Part shown: piece by piece, positions 7,079-15,392 of the stretch
Layout: every line of letters starts with the position of its first letter
How positions within the stretch are numbered: position 1 is the stretch's first letter
Source: Microbacterium terregens
GTDB taxonomy: Bacteria > Pseudomonadota > Alphaproteobacteria > Sphingomonadales > Sphingomonadaceae
Direction: 5' to 3'
DNA: 64,000 nucleotides
Assembly (NCBI RefSeq): GCF_027922045.1
Contig: NZ_BSEX01000015.1
Span: 1 to 64,000, forward strand
The notes under the pieces: model-generated
Seen by the model: the letters and a program-made list of their open reading frames with translations, nothing else
Databases searched by the model: none
Told to the model about the DNA's origin: nothing
Made by a program: the position numbers and the translations under genes

Positions 7079-8908
7079 ATGTCGATCCTCGCCAACCCGC
7101 TTGCCCTGCATGCCGACCCGCTGACGCTTCCGGTCGAGGACCGCCGGCGCGCGGCGCGCAGCCTGTATTGGCGCGGGTGGGAGGTGAGCCAAATCGCCGA
7201 GGAACTGCAGGTGGCGCGCACCACCGTGCAGTCGTGGAAGGATCGCAGCAAATGGGACGATGCGCCCAGCATCCGCCGGCTTGAGGACTGCCTCGAAGCC
7301 CGGTGGATGGTGCTGATCGCCAAGGACAAGAAGACCCCCGGCGACTTCAAGGAGATCGACCTGCTCGGCCGCCAGGTCGCGGCGCTGGCGAAGGTCCGCC
7401 GCTACGAGGAACCGGGCGGCCACGAAGGCGACCTGAACGACAAGGTCGCCAACCGGAACAAGGGCGAGCGCAAGCCCAAGGCGAAGCCGAACCACTTCAC
7501 CGCCGAACAGGCCGCCGAGCTGAAGGAGATCTTCCTCAAGCAGCTGTTCGGGTACCAGGAAACGTGGTGGGCGAACCTGTCGCGCCGCACGCGGATGATC
7601 CTGAAGTCGCGCCAGATCGGCGCGACCTATTATTTCGCGTTCGAGGCGCTGATCGACGCGATCGAGAGCGGTCGCAACCAGATCTTCCTGTCGGCGTCGA
7701 AGGCGCAGGCGCACCAGTTCCGCAACTACATCATCGGCTTTGCCAAGCTGGTCGGCGTCGACCTGAAGGGCGACCCGATGCTGATCACCAGCGCGCTACG
7801 CCCGGAGGGCGAAGCGGCGGCAGAGCTGCACTTCCTGGGCACCAACTTCCGCACGGCCCAGGGCCGCAGCGGCAACTTCTATTTCGACGAGTTCTTCTGG
7901 GTCCACGGGTTCGAGGAGCTGAACAAGGTCGCCTCGGGCATGGCGACGCACAAGCACTGGCGGAAGACGTATTTCTCGACGCCTTCGACCGTCGCGCACC
8001 CGGCCTATCCGTACTGGACCGGCGAGCGGCGCAACCGGAAGCGGAAGAAGGAAGACCGGATCGAGATCGATGTCGGCCACGCGGCGCTCCGCGATGGCCG
8101 GCTGTGCGAGGATGCGGTCTGGCGCCAGATCGTCACCGTGCAGGACGCGATCGACAAGGGTTTTGACCTGGTCGACCTGGACGAGCTGCAGGACGAATAT
8201 GCCGAGGACGAGTTCGCCAACCTGTTCGGGTGCGTGTTCGTCGACGACAGCCTGTCGGCATTCCGCTTCAACGACCTGATCCGGCTCGGCTGCGACAGCC
8301 TGGTCGAATGGGAGGATTTCGATCCGGAGACGGCACGGCCGTATGGATACCGCCCGGTTTGGGCGGGCTATGATCCGCAGAACAGCGAGGAAGGCGACAA
8401 CGCCGCGCTGGTCATCATGGCGCCGCCGCTGGAGTCCGGCGGCAAGTTCCGCATCCTCGAAAAGCACCAGCTGCGGGGGCTCGATTTCGAGCAGCAGGCC
8501 GAGTTCATCCGGAACGTGCTGTCGCGCTACAACGTGACCTATCTGGGCATCGACGCGACCGGCGTCGGCGCTGGCGTCTACCAGCTGCTCGCCAAACCGG
8601 AGAGCGGGGTCCGCGGCGTCACCAAGATCGAATATTCGCTCGAGGTGAAGGCGGCGATGGTGATGAAGGCGCAGAACGTCGTGCGCCGGCAGCGCCTGGC
8701 GTTCGACCATTCGCTGCTCGACGTCGTGTCGTCGTTCATCTCGATCAAGAAGACGGTCACCACCAGCGGCCGGAACGTCACGTTCAAGGCCGGGCGCGGC
8801 GGCGACGACGGCCACGCGGACGTCGCCTGGGCGGCGATGCACATCCTCATCAACGAGCCGCTCGACGGCAAGGAAAAGCCGAAGGGCTCCATGGAGATCA
8901 TCGAATGA
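7079..8908 (+). CDS. P: P2-type terminase large subunit (ATPase) P
   Basis: This 609-residue protein is the P2 gpP packaging ATPase. An N-terminal helix-turn-helix (about residues 22-60, with EVSQIAEELQVARTTVQSWK) should bind the cos region. A variant Walker A (LKSRQIGAT, about 175-183) and Walker B (FYFDE, about 267-271) form the motor. The C-terminal part has the nuclease-like acidic residues (GIDATGVGAG and GRGGDDGHADVAWA). It acts with gpM on the portal Q, whose gene overlaps its stop by 4 bp. Length is normal for the family. Confidence 0.94.
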   Translation: MSILANPLALHADPLTLPVEDRRRAARSLYWRGWEVSQIAEELQVARTTVQSWKDRSKWDDAPSIRRLEDCLEARWMVLIAKDKKTPGDFKEIDLLGRQVAALAKVRRYEEPGGHEGDLNDKVANRNKGERKPKAKPNHFTAEQAAELKEIFLKQLFGYQETWWANLSRRTRMILKSRQIGATYYFAFEALIDAIESGRNQIFLSASKAQAHQFRNYIIGFAKLVGVDLKGDPMLITSALRPEGEAAAELHFLGTNFRTAQGRSGNFYFDEFFWVHGFEELNKVASGMATHKHWRKTYFSTPSTVAHPAYPYWTGERRNRKRKKEDRIEIDVGHAALRDGRLCEDAVWRQIVTVQDAIDKGFDLVDLDELQDEYAEDEFANLFGCVFVDDSLSAFRFNDLIRLGCDSLVEWEDFDPETARPYGYRPVWAGYDPQNSEEGDNAALVIMAPPLESGGKFRILEKHQLRGLDFEQQAEFIRNVLSRYNVTYLGIDATGVGAGVYQLLAKPESGVRGVTKIEYSLEVKAAMVMKAQNVVRRQRLAFDHSLLDVVSSFISIKKTVTTSGRNVTFKAGRGGDDGHADVAWAAMHILINEPLDGKEKPKGSMEIIE

Positions 8909-9951
8909 GCAAGCGGACGCGGCGGATGTCGCGGCAGGAAGCGCGTGCGGCGTCGGCCGGCGCGATCGAGCCGGTGTCGACCGAGGTCGAGGCGTTCAGC
9001 TTCGGTGAGCCGGAGGCGGTGCTCGATCGCCGCCAGCTGCTCGACCTGCTGGAGTGCCCGCACAACAACCGCTGGTACGAGCCGCCGATCTCGCGGGACG
9101 GGCTCGCGCGGTCGTTCCGCGTGTCGCCGCATCATAGCTCGGCGATCATCTTCAAGCGCAACCAGCTGGTGGGATCGTTCATCCCGTCGCAGTGGTTGAG
9201 CCGCACCGTGTTCGCCAAGCTGGTGCAGGACTATCTGGTGTTCGGCGACTGCTTTGCGGTGAAGGTGCGCAGCCTGTCGGGCGCGACGATGCGGATCGAC
9301 TATTCGCCGTCGAAATACACCGGACGCGGCATCGAGGCCGGTCGGTTCTTCTACGTGCCGGGTGTCCCGAACGAGGTCGAGTTCGACCGGGGCAGCGTGG
9401 TTCAGCTGATGCAGCCGGACGTGAACCAGGAGATCTACGGCGTGCCCGAGTATATCTCGGCACTGCAGGCGGCGCTGCTGAACGAAGCGGCGACTCTGTT
9501 TCGACGCCGCTACTATCTGAACGGCGCCCACGCGGGCTATATCATGTACGCGACCGGCGACATCGACGCGAACGACACCGACAAGCTGAAGGAGGCGATG
9601 CGGGGCGCGAAGGGGCCGGGCAACTTTCGGTCGATGTTCGTCCATGCGCCCAACGGCAAAGAGAACAGCATCAAGATCATCTCGATCGCGGAAGCGGCGG
9701 CCAAGGACGAGTTCCTGGGCATCAAGAGCGCGACGCAGGCCGACGTCATGGCCGCGCATCGCGTGCCGCCCCAGCTGCTCGGCATCGTGCCGGCGCAGGG
9801 CTCCGCGTTCGGCAACCCGACCGATGCGACGGCGATGTTCCGGCGCAACGAGATCAAGCCGCTCATGGCGGCTTTCCTCGACCTGAATGACGCGGTGGGC
9901 TTGCCCGCGGTCGCGTTCGAAGAGGAAGAGGCGGCGGCCCAGGCCGGGTGA
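8905..9951 (+). CDS. Q: P2-type portal protein Q
   Basis: This 348-residue protein is the gpQ-type phage portal (PBSX/P2 class). Recognisable stretches are EAFSFGEPEAVLDRRQLLDL near the start, RWYEPPISRDGLARSFR, and VPPQLLGIVPAQGSAFGNP near the end. The dodecameric portal is the head channel through which terminase P pumps DNA. The ATG overlaps the P stop (ATGA at 8905-8908). A strong hairpin follows within about 10 bp of its stop. Confidence 0.94.
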   Translation: MSKRTRRMSRQEARAASAGAIEPVSTEVEAFSFGEPEAVLDRRQLLDLLECPHNNRWYEPPISRDGLARSFRVSPHHSSAIIFKRNQLVGSFIPSQWLSRTVFAKLVQDYLVFGDCFAVKVRSLSGATMRIDYSPSKYTGRGIEAGRFFYVPGVPNEVEFDRGSVVQLMQPDVNQEIYGVPEYISALQAALLNEAATLFRRRYYLNGAHAGYIMYATGDIDANDTDKLKEAMRGAKGPGNFRSMFVHAPNGKENSIKIISIAEAAAKDEFLGIKSATQADVMAAHRVPPQLLGIVPAQGSAFGNPTDATAMFRRNEIKPLMAAFLDLNDAVGLPAVAFEEEEAAAQAG

Positions 9952-10946
9952 CCCGTTACCCCGCCGGGGCTTCGGCCTGGCGGGGGTTTCTCCGGATGGC
10001 AGTCCGGCAAACCGACGAGACCCAGCTCGCCACGACCAGCGGCCATCGGCCGTCCCGCACCCGGCATGTCGCCGGGCGCGAACCCCATAAGGCGAGCTTT
10101 TCACCCGTGTATCCAACAAACGTACGTCCCACTGCGCCTGCAGCCGGCTATATCGGCGGCAAGCGCAATCTTGCGTCCAGGCTGACCGCGATCATCGCCC
10201 AGGTCGAGCATGACGGCTATGCCGAGCCCTTCGTCGGCATGGGCGGGATCTTCCTGCGCCGGCGGTCCCGGCCGAAGGCGGAAATCATCAACGACGTGTC
10301 GGGCGACGTCGCCACGTTCTTCCGCGTGCTGCAGCGGCATTACCCCTACTTCATCGACATGCTGCGATTCCGCGTGGCGAGCCGCAACGAGTTCGAGCGG
10401 CTGAAGGCGCAGGCGCCCGAGACACTGACCGACCTGGAGCGGGCGGCCCGGTTCCTCTACCTCCAGCGCCTGGCGTTCGGGGGTAAGGTGAACGGCCGAC
10501 ACTTCGGCGTCGACCGCACCCAGGGCGCGCGGTTCAATGTCACCAAGCTGGAGCCGATGCTGGCGGATATTCACGAGCGCCTGGCCGGCGTCGTGATCGA
10601 GCAGCTGGGCTATGCCGAGTTCATCCGCCGCTATGACCGCGCTGGCATGCTGTTCTACCTCGATCCGCCATATTGGGGATGCGAGGACGACTATGGCCAG
10701 GACGTGTTCGGCCGGGCCGACTTCGCGACCCTGGCGGACCAGCTCGCCGGCATCGCGGGCAAGTTCCTGCTTTCGATCAACGACACGCCGGGCGCGCGCG
10801 AAGTGTTCGGGCGGTTCCACCAGGTGCAGCTGCCGGTGACCTATACGGTCGGGGCAGCGGCCGCGAAGCAGGTCAGCGAGCTGGTAGTGGCGAACTTCGA
10901 CGCCACCGCGCTATGCTCGCCGCGTGAAGCGGCCAACAACAACTGA
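9948..10946 (+). CDS. DNA adenine methylase (Dam/M.MboIA class)
   Basis: This is an N6-adenine methyltransferase of the Dam class. Motif I-type YIGGKRNLA and PFVGMGG (about residues 68-100) bind S-adenosylmethionine, and DPPYW (239-243) is the catalytic motif. In phages such enzymes protect against host restriction or regulate expression. The GTG at 9948 overlaps the Q stop by 4 bp, but the first 50-odd residues are unlike the family and lie across a terminator-like hairpin. An ATG at 9996 or a GTG at 10107 (11 codons before motif I) may be the true start. The target sequence cannot be read from the protein. Confidence 0.85.
   Translation: MTRYPAGASAWRGFLRMAVRQTDETQLATTSGHRPSRTRHVAGREPHKASFSPVYPTNVRPTAPAAGYIGGKRNLASRLTAIIAQVEHDGYAEPFVGMGGIFLRRRSRPKAEIINDVSGDVATFFRVLQRHYPYFIDMLRFRVASRNEFERLKAQAPETLTDLERAARFLYLQRLAFGGKVNGRHFGVDRTQGARFNVTKLEPMLADIHERLAGVVIEQLGYAEFIRRYDRAGMLFYLDPPYWGCEDDYGQDVFGRADFATLADQLAGIAGKFLLSINDTPGAREVFGRFHQVQLPVTYTVGAAAAKQVSELVVANFDATALCSPREAANNN
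9959..9990 (+). terminator. Rho-independent-type terminator after portal gene
   Basis: The arms CCCCGCC (9959-9965) and GGCGGGG (9979-9985) enclose a further paired GC core capped by a TTCG loop and are followed by GTTTCT. It lies directly after the portal stop and probably ends the packaging operon. Confidence 0.7.
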
Positions 10947-11016
10947 TCTGGAAGCGGCGGTGATCGGGATGCTGATTGCCGCCGCCGCGATTGCCGCGAT
11001 TTTGTGCTATATTTGA
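10924..11016 (+). CDS. Tiny single-helix membrane peptide overlapping methylase end
   Basis: A GTG at 10924 opens a 30-codon frame that overlaps the last 23 bp of the methylase gene in another frame. The product starts MKRPTTTDLEAAV and then is one continuous hydrophobic helix of about 18 residues (IGMLIAAAAIAAILCYI). The layout fits a small inner-membrane peptide. No clear ribosome site is seen, so translation would depend on coupling with the methylase gene. Confidence 0.4.
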   Translation: MKRPTTTDLEAAVIGMLIAAAAIAAILCYI

Positions 11017-11066
11017 TTTCGGTGTTGCACCGCCAGCAGCTGGGGTCAAAAACGCAGCACCAACGG

Positions 11067-11237
11067 CTAGAGTGTCGTTCCTGGGATAAGCCGGAGGCGT
11101 AGGCGGCGCATCATTGTCGCGACCTCCTCAGGATCTCGTTGTAGCTGCTCAGCAATCGCTTTCACCGCAGCCCCTTGTTGAAGTTGATCCCGAAGCTGGG
11201 TGATGTGGGTCTGTGTCCACCGATGATGCGAGTTCAT
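11067..11237 (-). CDS. Small helix-turn-helix-like protein (SANT/GcrA-like look)
   Basis: This 56-residue protein starts MNSHHRWTQTHITQLRDQLQ and continues with GAAVKAIAEQLQRDPEEVAT and a final RRLRLRL. The pattern of an early Trp, then L-R-x-L-x-x-G, I-A-x-x-L-x-R and a V-x-x-x-x-R-R-L recognition helix is that of short Myb/SANT or GcrA-type DNA-binding modules common in alphaproteobacteria. The start codon overlaps an upstream small frame by 4 bp (ATGA at 11234-11237). It is the last gene in a run of leftward tiny genes. A DNA-binding role is inferred from pattern only. Confidence 0.6.
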   Translation of the reverse strand: MNSHHRWTQTHITQLRDQLQQGAAVKAIAEQLQRDPEEVATMMRRLRLRLIPGTTL

Positions 11238-11299
11238 AGATCGTCCTCAAAGCGATGATCGTCGAGCAGCACGCAGAAGCCTATGTGCTCGAGAGGCAT
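11234..11299 (-). CDS. Possible very short frame coupled to HTH gene
   Basis: The last 21 codons (MPLEHIGFCVLLDDHRFEDD plus Leu) have strong coding-like third-position GC and their stop overlaps the HTH gene start by 4 bp. The frame is open upstream to a TTG at 11423-11425, but that part looks non-coding. It may be a leader peptide, the end of a decayed gene, or chance. Confidence 0.3.
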   Translation of the reverse strand: MPLEHIGFCVLLDDHRFEDDL

Positions 11300-11448
11300 A
11301 CTACGGGCCGCCGGGCTCAACCTTAGATGTGGAAGCCTCGTAGAACGCTGGGAACTACGTAGGCCCGCGTGGAGAAGGTGCCGGCCATTCGGGCACCCGC
11401 TCCAGGCAGGCCACTTACACCTCAAGCCAGCTATTCAGGGATAGGGAC

Positions 11449-11664
11449 CTAGACCTTCGCCGATGTGAGACGCTTGGTTGCGGGCTGCTTCCCGTGGCCG
11501 GGCCGCATTGCTGCCCGTTCCTCTGCCTCGCCGATCCCACGGATCAGCTTCCGCCATATCGTGTGCGCCCGGCGGTGGAAGGCGCGGTCACGCTCACTAG
11601 TCGCCGCTTCTGCAGCGGCCAGACTTGCTTCCGCTTTGCTCGTATATTCTTCGAGTTTCGTCAT
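11449..11664 (-). CDS. Small helical protein of unknown function
   Basis: This 71-residue protein begins MTKLEEYTSKAEASLAAAEA and continues with SERDRAFHRRAHTIWRKLI. It is charged, probably one or two long helices, with a basic C-terminus. The start at 11664 has an AGGACAG ribosome site at proper spacing; the longer frame to 11727 lacks one. Its pattern (acidic-Ala helix, then ARG-rich RRAHTIWRK) resembles the neighbouring 11764-12021 product, so the two may be distant paralogs. I do not recognise a function. Confidence 0.6.
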   Translation of the reverse strand: MTKLEEYTSKAEASLAAAEAATSERDRAFHRRAHTIWRKLIRGIGEAEERAAMRPGHGKQPATKRLTSAKV

Positions 11665-11763
11665 CGACTGTCCTGCGCATGGCTTCCGGCCCAAGGCGCG
11701 TTCGATGCCCCAGGGCCGAGATAGCATAGATGATCGGGGATCGTGTCCGTCAGGCCGTAAGGC

Positions 11764-12021
11764 TCAGGCGAAGCCCCGATCCGGGTTTTCGCTCAGGCTG
11801 CGATCCTCCGCGTCCGGGAGGGCGGAGGGAAGTATAGGGCGAAGCGATGCTGCGCTCTTGAGCTTGCGGGCGTCGGCGCGCTCTGCTGCGGTGGCCTCTT
11901 TCGCCCATGCGGCGGCGGCTATGTTGGCGATCTGTCGGCTGTTCTCGAGGGGGGCGGCAGCCGCAATCGCCAATTGGCGCGCCTCCTGCGTGCGGCAGAA
12001 TGCGAGTGTAAGCGACATCAT
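11764..12021 (-). CDS. Small helical protein of unknown function
   Basis: This protein of 84 or 85 residues begins MMSLTLAFCRTQEARQLAIA and has an Ala-rich helical middle (AAAAWAKEATAAERADARKL). AAGGAA lies a few bases upstream. Two tandem ATGs (12021 and 12018) overlap the stop of the gene before it. Short Ala/Glu/Arg-rich proteins of this type are frequent in sphingomonad genomes, but I know no assigned role. Confidence 0.6.
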   Translation of the reverse strand: MMSLTLAFCRTQEARQLAIAAAAPLENSRQIANIAAAAWAKEATAAERADARKLKSAASLRPILPSALPDAEDRSLSENPDRGFA

Positions 12022-12161
12022 AGTTCCTTCGCCTGAGCGAGGCCACTGACCGCGAGAACGGATCGATCGCAACGCCACGTGCCGTACGCCGCATCAGAGC
12101 CAACTTCGCGTTTGAGGAGTGCGAAACCCCTTCGTGGAGGGGGCAGATCGAGCATGGTCAT
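12018..12161 (-). CDS. Tiny protein, first gene of small-gene run
   Basis: A 47-residue frame begins MTMLDLPPPRRGFALLKREV and includes AAYGTWRCDRSVLAVSGLAQ. A good ribosome site (GGAGC, 7 bases before the ATG at 12161) is present, and its TGA stop overlaps the tandem ATGs of the next gene, so the two are probably coupled. The Pro/Arg start and single Cys do not point to a known family. Confidence 0.5.
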   Translation of the reverse strand: MTMLDLPPPRRGFALLKREVGSDAAYGTWRCDRSVLAVSGLAQAKEL

Positions 12162-12257
12162 TTGCAGCTCCGGCTAGAGCGGGAGCACAAACCATCTCTC
12201 AGTCGCATCCATGCTCGTTAAGGGCGGCGCGATGGATGTGAGATGGGGAGCCGGGTG

Positions 12258-12294
12258 CTCTGGCGCCAGAGGCGTCGCCGAATAAAGACGCCGA
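12258..12294 (-). terminator. Palindrome and hairpin between leftward genes
   Basis: A perfect 14-bp palindrome, CTCTGGCGCCAGAG (12258-12271), is directly followed by a GGCGTC/GACGCC hairpin with a 10-12 base AT-containing loop. Both lie downstream of the leftward 12329-13042 gene. They may end its transcript or serve as an operator for the small-gene run. Confidence 0.35.
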
Positions 12295-12328
12295 ACGGCG
12301 ATGCTGCAAGGCAGGTCGGAGCGCTCGA

Positions 12329-13042
12329 TCACTCAAGCCGCGTGGCGAGCCAAATAGTGTGCGGCTGCCCCTGATCGTTTCCGCCCGCTTCCACACGAGC
12401 GACCTCCACCTCGAAACCCGCCTTGGCAAGCCGGGCAGTGAAGTCGTCGTCGGGATAGGCTGACCAGACTGCCAGGACGCCGTCGGGGCGCAGGGCGCTT
12501 CGGGCCGCACGCAATCCCCAGTTGCAGTAGAGTCGCTCGTTTGCGAGATTGACCAGACCCTCAGGTCCGTTGTCGACGTCCAGCAGGATCGCGTCAAAGC
12601 CGCCCGGCTGTTCCACGATCATGTCGTGAACGTCCTTAATCTCCAGCGTCACTCTGGGATCCCGCAGCGAGGTCCCTAAGATGTGCGCCAGGGGACCGGC
12701 GGCCCATTCGGCAACTTTCGGCACGAGCTCGGCCACGACGATCGTTGCGGCTGGCGGGAGCGCGGTCCTTGCCGCACCAAGGGTAAACCCCATCCCCAAG
12801 CCGCCGATCAAGACCCGCTGTGCGCGCGTGCCAAGGCGATCGAAGACCAGGGTCGCGAGTGCTTCCTCCGATTGGAAGGCCCAACTACCCATCAACTGCT
12901 CATCGCCGTAGAGGATTTCATAATCTACGCCGTGGCGGACCAGGTGCAGATGTCCGCCGCCGGGGATGTCGGCGACATCCACCAGAACGCCCCAACCGCT
13001 GCGGTCCACCGCGGGAACTTCAGCCGTGTTCAAGCCGGCCAA
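12329..13042 (-). CDS. Spermidine-synthase-like protein (methyltransferase fold)
   Basis: This 237-residue protein has the polyamine aminopropyltransferase/methyltransferase fold. The nucleotide-binding loop is RVLIGGLGMGFTLGAART (about residues 75-92), the acidic end of strand 2 is VVAELVPKVAEW, and the active-site-like motif is DAILLDVDNGPEG. The family includes true spermidine synthases and many SAM-dependent enzymes of unknown substrate. The N-terminal domain is short, so spermidine synthesis is doubtful. The start at 13042 is a TTG; a GTG at codon 12 is an alternative. It lies in the accessory stretch between the prophage and the tRNA fragment. Confidence 0.75.
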   Translation of the reverse strand: MAGLNTAEVPAVDRSGWGVLVDVADIPGGGHLHLVRHGVDYEILYGDEQLMGSWAFQSEEALATLVFDRLGTRAQRVLIGGLGMGFTLGAARTALPPAATIVVAELVPKVAEWAAGPLAHILGTSLRDPRVTLEIKDVHDMIVEQPGGFDAILLDVDNGPEGLVNLANERLYCNWGLRAARSALRPDGVLAVWSAYPDDDFTARLAKAGFEVEVARVEAGGNDQGQPHTIWLATRLE

Positions 13043-13254
13043 GTTCAGATGTCATTCCAGGAGGGGAGTGCGGTCGCGAGAAGGCGATCCGCGTTCGAGA
13101 CTTGTCCGCTACCGTCAGGGCCGTTTGCGAGCGCTGTGGCTTTGGCGGCCATCTCCTGAGTGGTTTGGCGGCGGTGATGAAGTAAAGCCATGCTTGGCTC
13201 CTGGAGAGCGGAGGAAAGGTGGCGGAAGCCGCACAGGCTTCCGCCAGTTGCCGA

Positions 13255-13461
13255 TCAGGCAGCTTGCAGGTTTACGGCGGAAGTTTTCCCGCGCCGATCT
13301 GTTTCCATCTCGTACGAGAGGCGCTGATCCTTGTTTAGCGTCGACATGCCGGCGCGCTCGACGGCAGAGATGTGGACGAAGGCGTCCCCGCCTCCGCTTT
13401 CGGGCGTGATGAAGCCATAGCCCTTGTCGGCATTGAAGAATTTCACGGTTCCGGTGATCAT
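13255..13461 (-). CDS. Cold-shock domain protein (CspA family)
   Basis: This 68-residue protein is a single cold-shock domain. It begins MITGTVKFFNADKGYGFITP, where KGYGFI is RNP1, and DAFVHIS is RNP2. It binds single-stranded RNA/DNA and works as an RNA chaperone. The start at 13461 follows GGATATC; the upstream 300 bp, which should hold promoter and a structured leader as in other csp genes, has no other clear gene. Such genes occur both in chromosomes and on mobile DNA. Confidence 0.93.
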   Translation of the reverse strand: MITGTVKFFNADKGYGFITPESGGGDAFVHISAVERAGMSTLNKDQRLSYEMETDRRGKTSAVNLQAA

Positions 13462-13782
13462 AGGGATATCCTTTGTCCCATGTATAACGGGCGTGCACCA
13501 ACAACGGGGCATCCCGGCGTCTTGCGGCCAGAAAGGGACAAGGGGAGGCCGGAGCGGCCCGATATCCGTCAAATGCGACGTCAGCACTCCGTATATGGGG
13601 ACTTCTTCGGGAGAAAGAAAGCGGCATCGGAGGCGACGTGTCCGGGAGTCCCCTTTCACCTCACCCGGATGTAGCCGCACAGCGGCCGGGCTTGTTCGCA
13701 GAGGCGTGGTCCCCACCTATGGTGCGATGCAGCAAGCTGGTTCAATCCTCCTCGCGCAGACCAGTCCATCAAGGATGCTGAG
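13462..13782. other. Intergenic region between divergent csp and esterase genes
   Basis: No supported gene is seen here. It should contain the csp promoter and leader (leftward) and the esterase promoter (rightward). AAGGATG lies just before the esterase ATG. I could not pick out convincing -35/-10 pairs. Confidence 0.5.
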
Positions 13783-14940
13783 ATGCGGAACCTCTCGAAC
13801 ACCATCAAACGGCTTGCCACGATGCGGAACGCGACGGACTTGCATTGGAACGCCAGCGGCCCGGATCGGCTGACAGATCTGTCGGATTTCGGCTCCAATC
13901 CCGGGAATCTTCGGGCTAGGTTCTACGTTCCGGAGGCGCTTGCGGATAACGCGCCGCTGGTGGTGGTCCTTCACGGCTGCACGCAGAGTGCCGGCGGATA
14001 TGATCTGGGCTCGGGATGGTCGCAGATGGCGGACCGCTTCGGCTTCGCGCTTCTGTTCCCCGAGCAGCAGCGCGCCAACAATCCAAACCTTTGCTTCAAC
14101 TGGTTCTCGCCGGAAGACATTGCGCGCGGGTCGGGCGAGGCGCTCTCGATCCGGCAGATGGTCGACACCGTGGTGCACAAGCATCTGATCGACACATCGC
14201 GGATTTTCGTGACCGGACTTTCCGCGGGCGCCGCGATGACGTCGGTGATGCTTGCCACCTATCCGGAGGTTTTCGCGGGTGGAGCGATCATCGCTGGTCT
14301 CCCTTTTGGCTGCGCCCAAACAATGCCTCAAGCCTTTGATCGCATGCGCGGCCACCAGATTCCGGACCGTGCAGAATTGGCGGCGCTCGTCCGGGGTGCC
14401 TCGAACCATTCCGGCAAGTGGCCCACCGTTTCCGTGTGGCATGGCACCGCCGACAGCACGGTCAACGCGGCCAATGCGGCGGCGGTTACCGAGCAATGGT
14501 GTGCGCTCCACGGAGTGGGGCCCACACCGAGCCGGATCGAGTCCGCCAAGGGATATCCGCGGCGGGTCTGGTGCGACGCGGAAGGGCGCGAGGTGATCGA
14601 GGAGTACAGCATCACCGGCATGGGGCACGGGACCCCGCTTGAGGTGGGGGGCGACGAGGGTTGTGGGAAGGAAGGGCCCTTCATGCTCGAGGCAAGCATC
14701 TCTTCGACCCGCCATCTCTGCCGCTTCTGGGGATTGGACTGCGCGGCTGACAGCGAGGCGCCCCTGGATACGTCAGCCCGCTTCGCTTACCGCGAGCTTG
14801 CTCCGGCAGCTAACCGGGTTGGGGCAGAGGTGGGAACTCGCGCCGTTGCCGAGCCGGTGGGCGTCAACCCCGCGCCCACCATCGAGGGTGCCGGCAAGGT
14901 GATCGAAGATGCGCTTCGAAGGGCCGGGCTGATGCGTTGA
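13783..14940 (+). CDS. PHB-depolymerase-family esterase
   Basis: This 385-residue protein is of the esterase PHB depolymerase (type catalytic domain 'LpqC/PhaZ-like') family. It has the oxyanion motif HGCTQ (64-68), the nucleophile elbow GLSAG (145-149, Ser147), an Asp in WHGTADSTVN and a His in GMGHGTPL, completing an alpha/beta-hydrolase triad. No clear signal peptide is seen, which is common in this family's annotated members. Members cleave short-chain polyester or phenolic esters such as feruloyl groups, so the substrate is open. It lies alone, with a good AAGGATG ribosome site. Confidence 0.87.
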   Translation: MRNLSNTIKRLATMRNATDLHWNASGPDRLTDLSDFGSNPGNLRARFYVPEALADNAPLVVVLHGCTQSAGGYDLGSGWSQMADRFGFALLFPEQQRANNPNLCFNWFSPEDIARGSGEALSIRQMVDTVVHKHLIDTSRIFVTGLSAGAAMTSVMLATYPEVFAGGAIIAGLPFGCAQTMPQAFDRMRGHQIPDRAELAALVRGASNHSGKWPTVSVWHGTADSTVNAANAAAVTEQWCALHGVGPTPSRIESAKGYPRRVWCDAEGREVIEEYSITGMGHGTPLEVGGDEGCGKEGPFMLEASISSTRHLCRFWGLDCAADSEAPLDTSARFAYRELAPAANRVGAEVGTRAVAEPVGVNPAPTIEGAGKVIEDALRRAGLMR

Positions 14941-15392
14941 ATGAGTGTCCGCGTCTCCGCGGGGTGGCCTGCGTCCTTCGCCGCGGAGCAATGCCTGGCG
15001 CACTGGCCCGACCTGATCCTGCGACCCCAATTTACGCGCAGAGACCCCCGCCTCGCCCGCGCTCTTTTTGTGGCGCTTTCGACGCAAACATGACGCCTCC
15101 GCGGCTCTCAGGAGAAAGCGCCCTGTGCAGGGGGCAATCTCGCGCCCCGAGCGCGACGCAGATCGACGCAGCCAGCCTGTCCGCGAGGGGGACAGGGCGG
15201 ATCTGTTGGCACGATCCCCGCTCGTCCCCGTCGCCGAGCCTACGTGGCGGCGCAAGCCGCCGCGACCGACAGTCGCAGCTAGGCGATCGGTTGCGGGTGA
15301 CATCGTCATTTGAAGGGTAGGGGACAATCAAATCAGCGTATCGCGTAGCGATTCCTCTTCAGATCTTATTCTATCCGCGGGTAGTCGGCAGA
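14941..15392. other. 450-bp region without supported gene
   Basis: Frames here are open only through high GC and have no ribosome sites or family features. The right end (15320-15390) is more AT-rich. I see nothing definite in it; it separates the esterase from the replication-like gene, both ending toward it. Confidence 0.4.
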
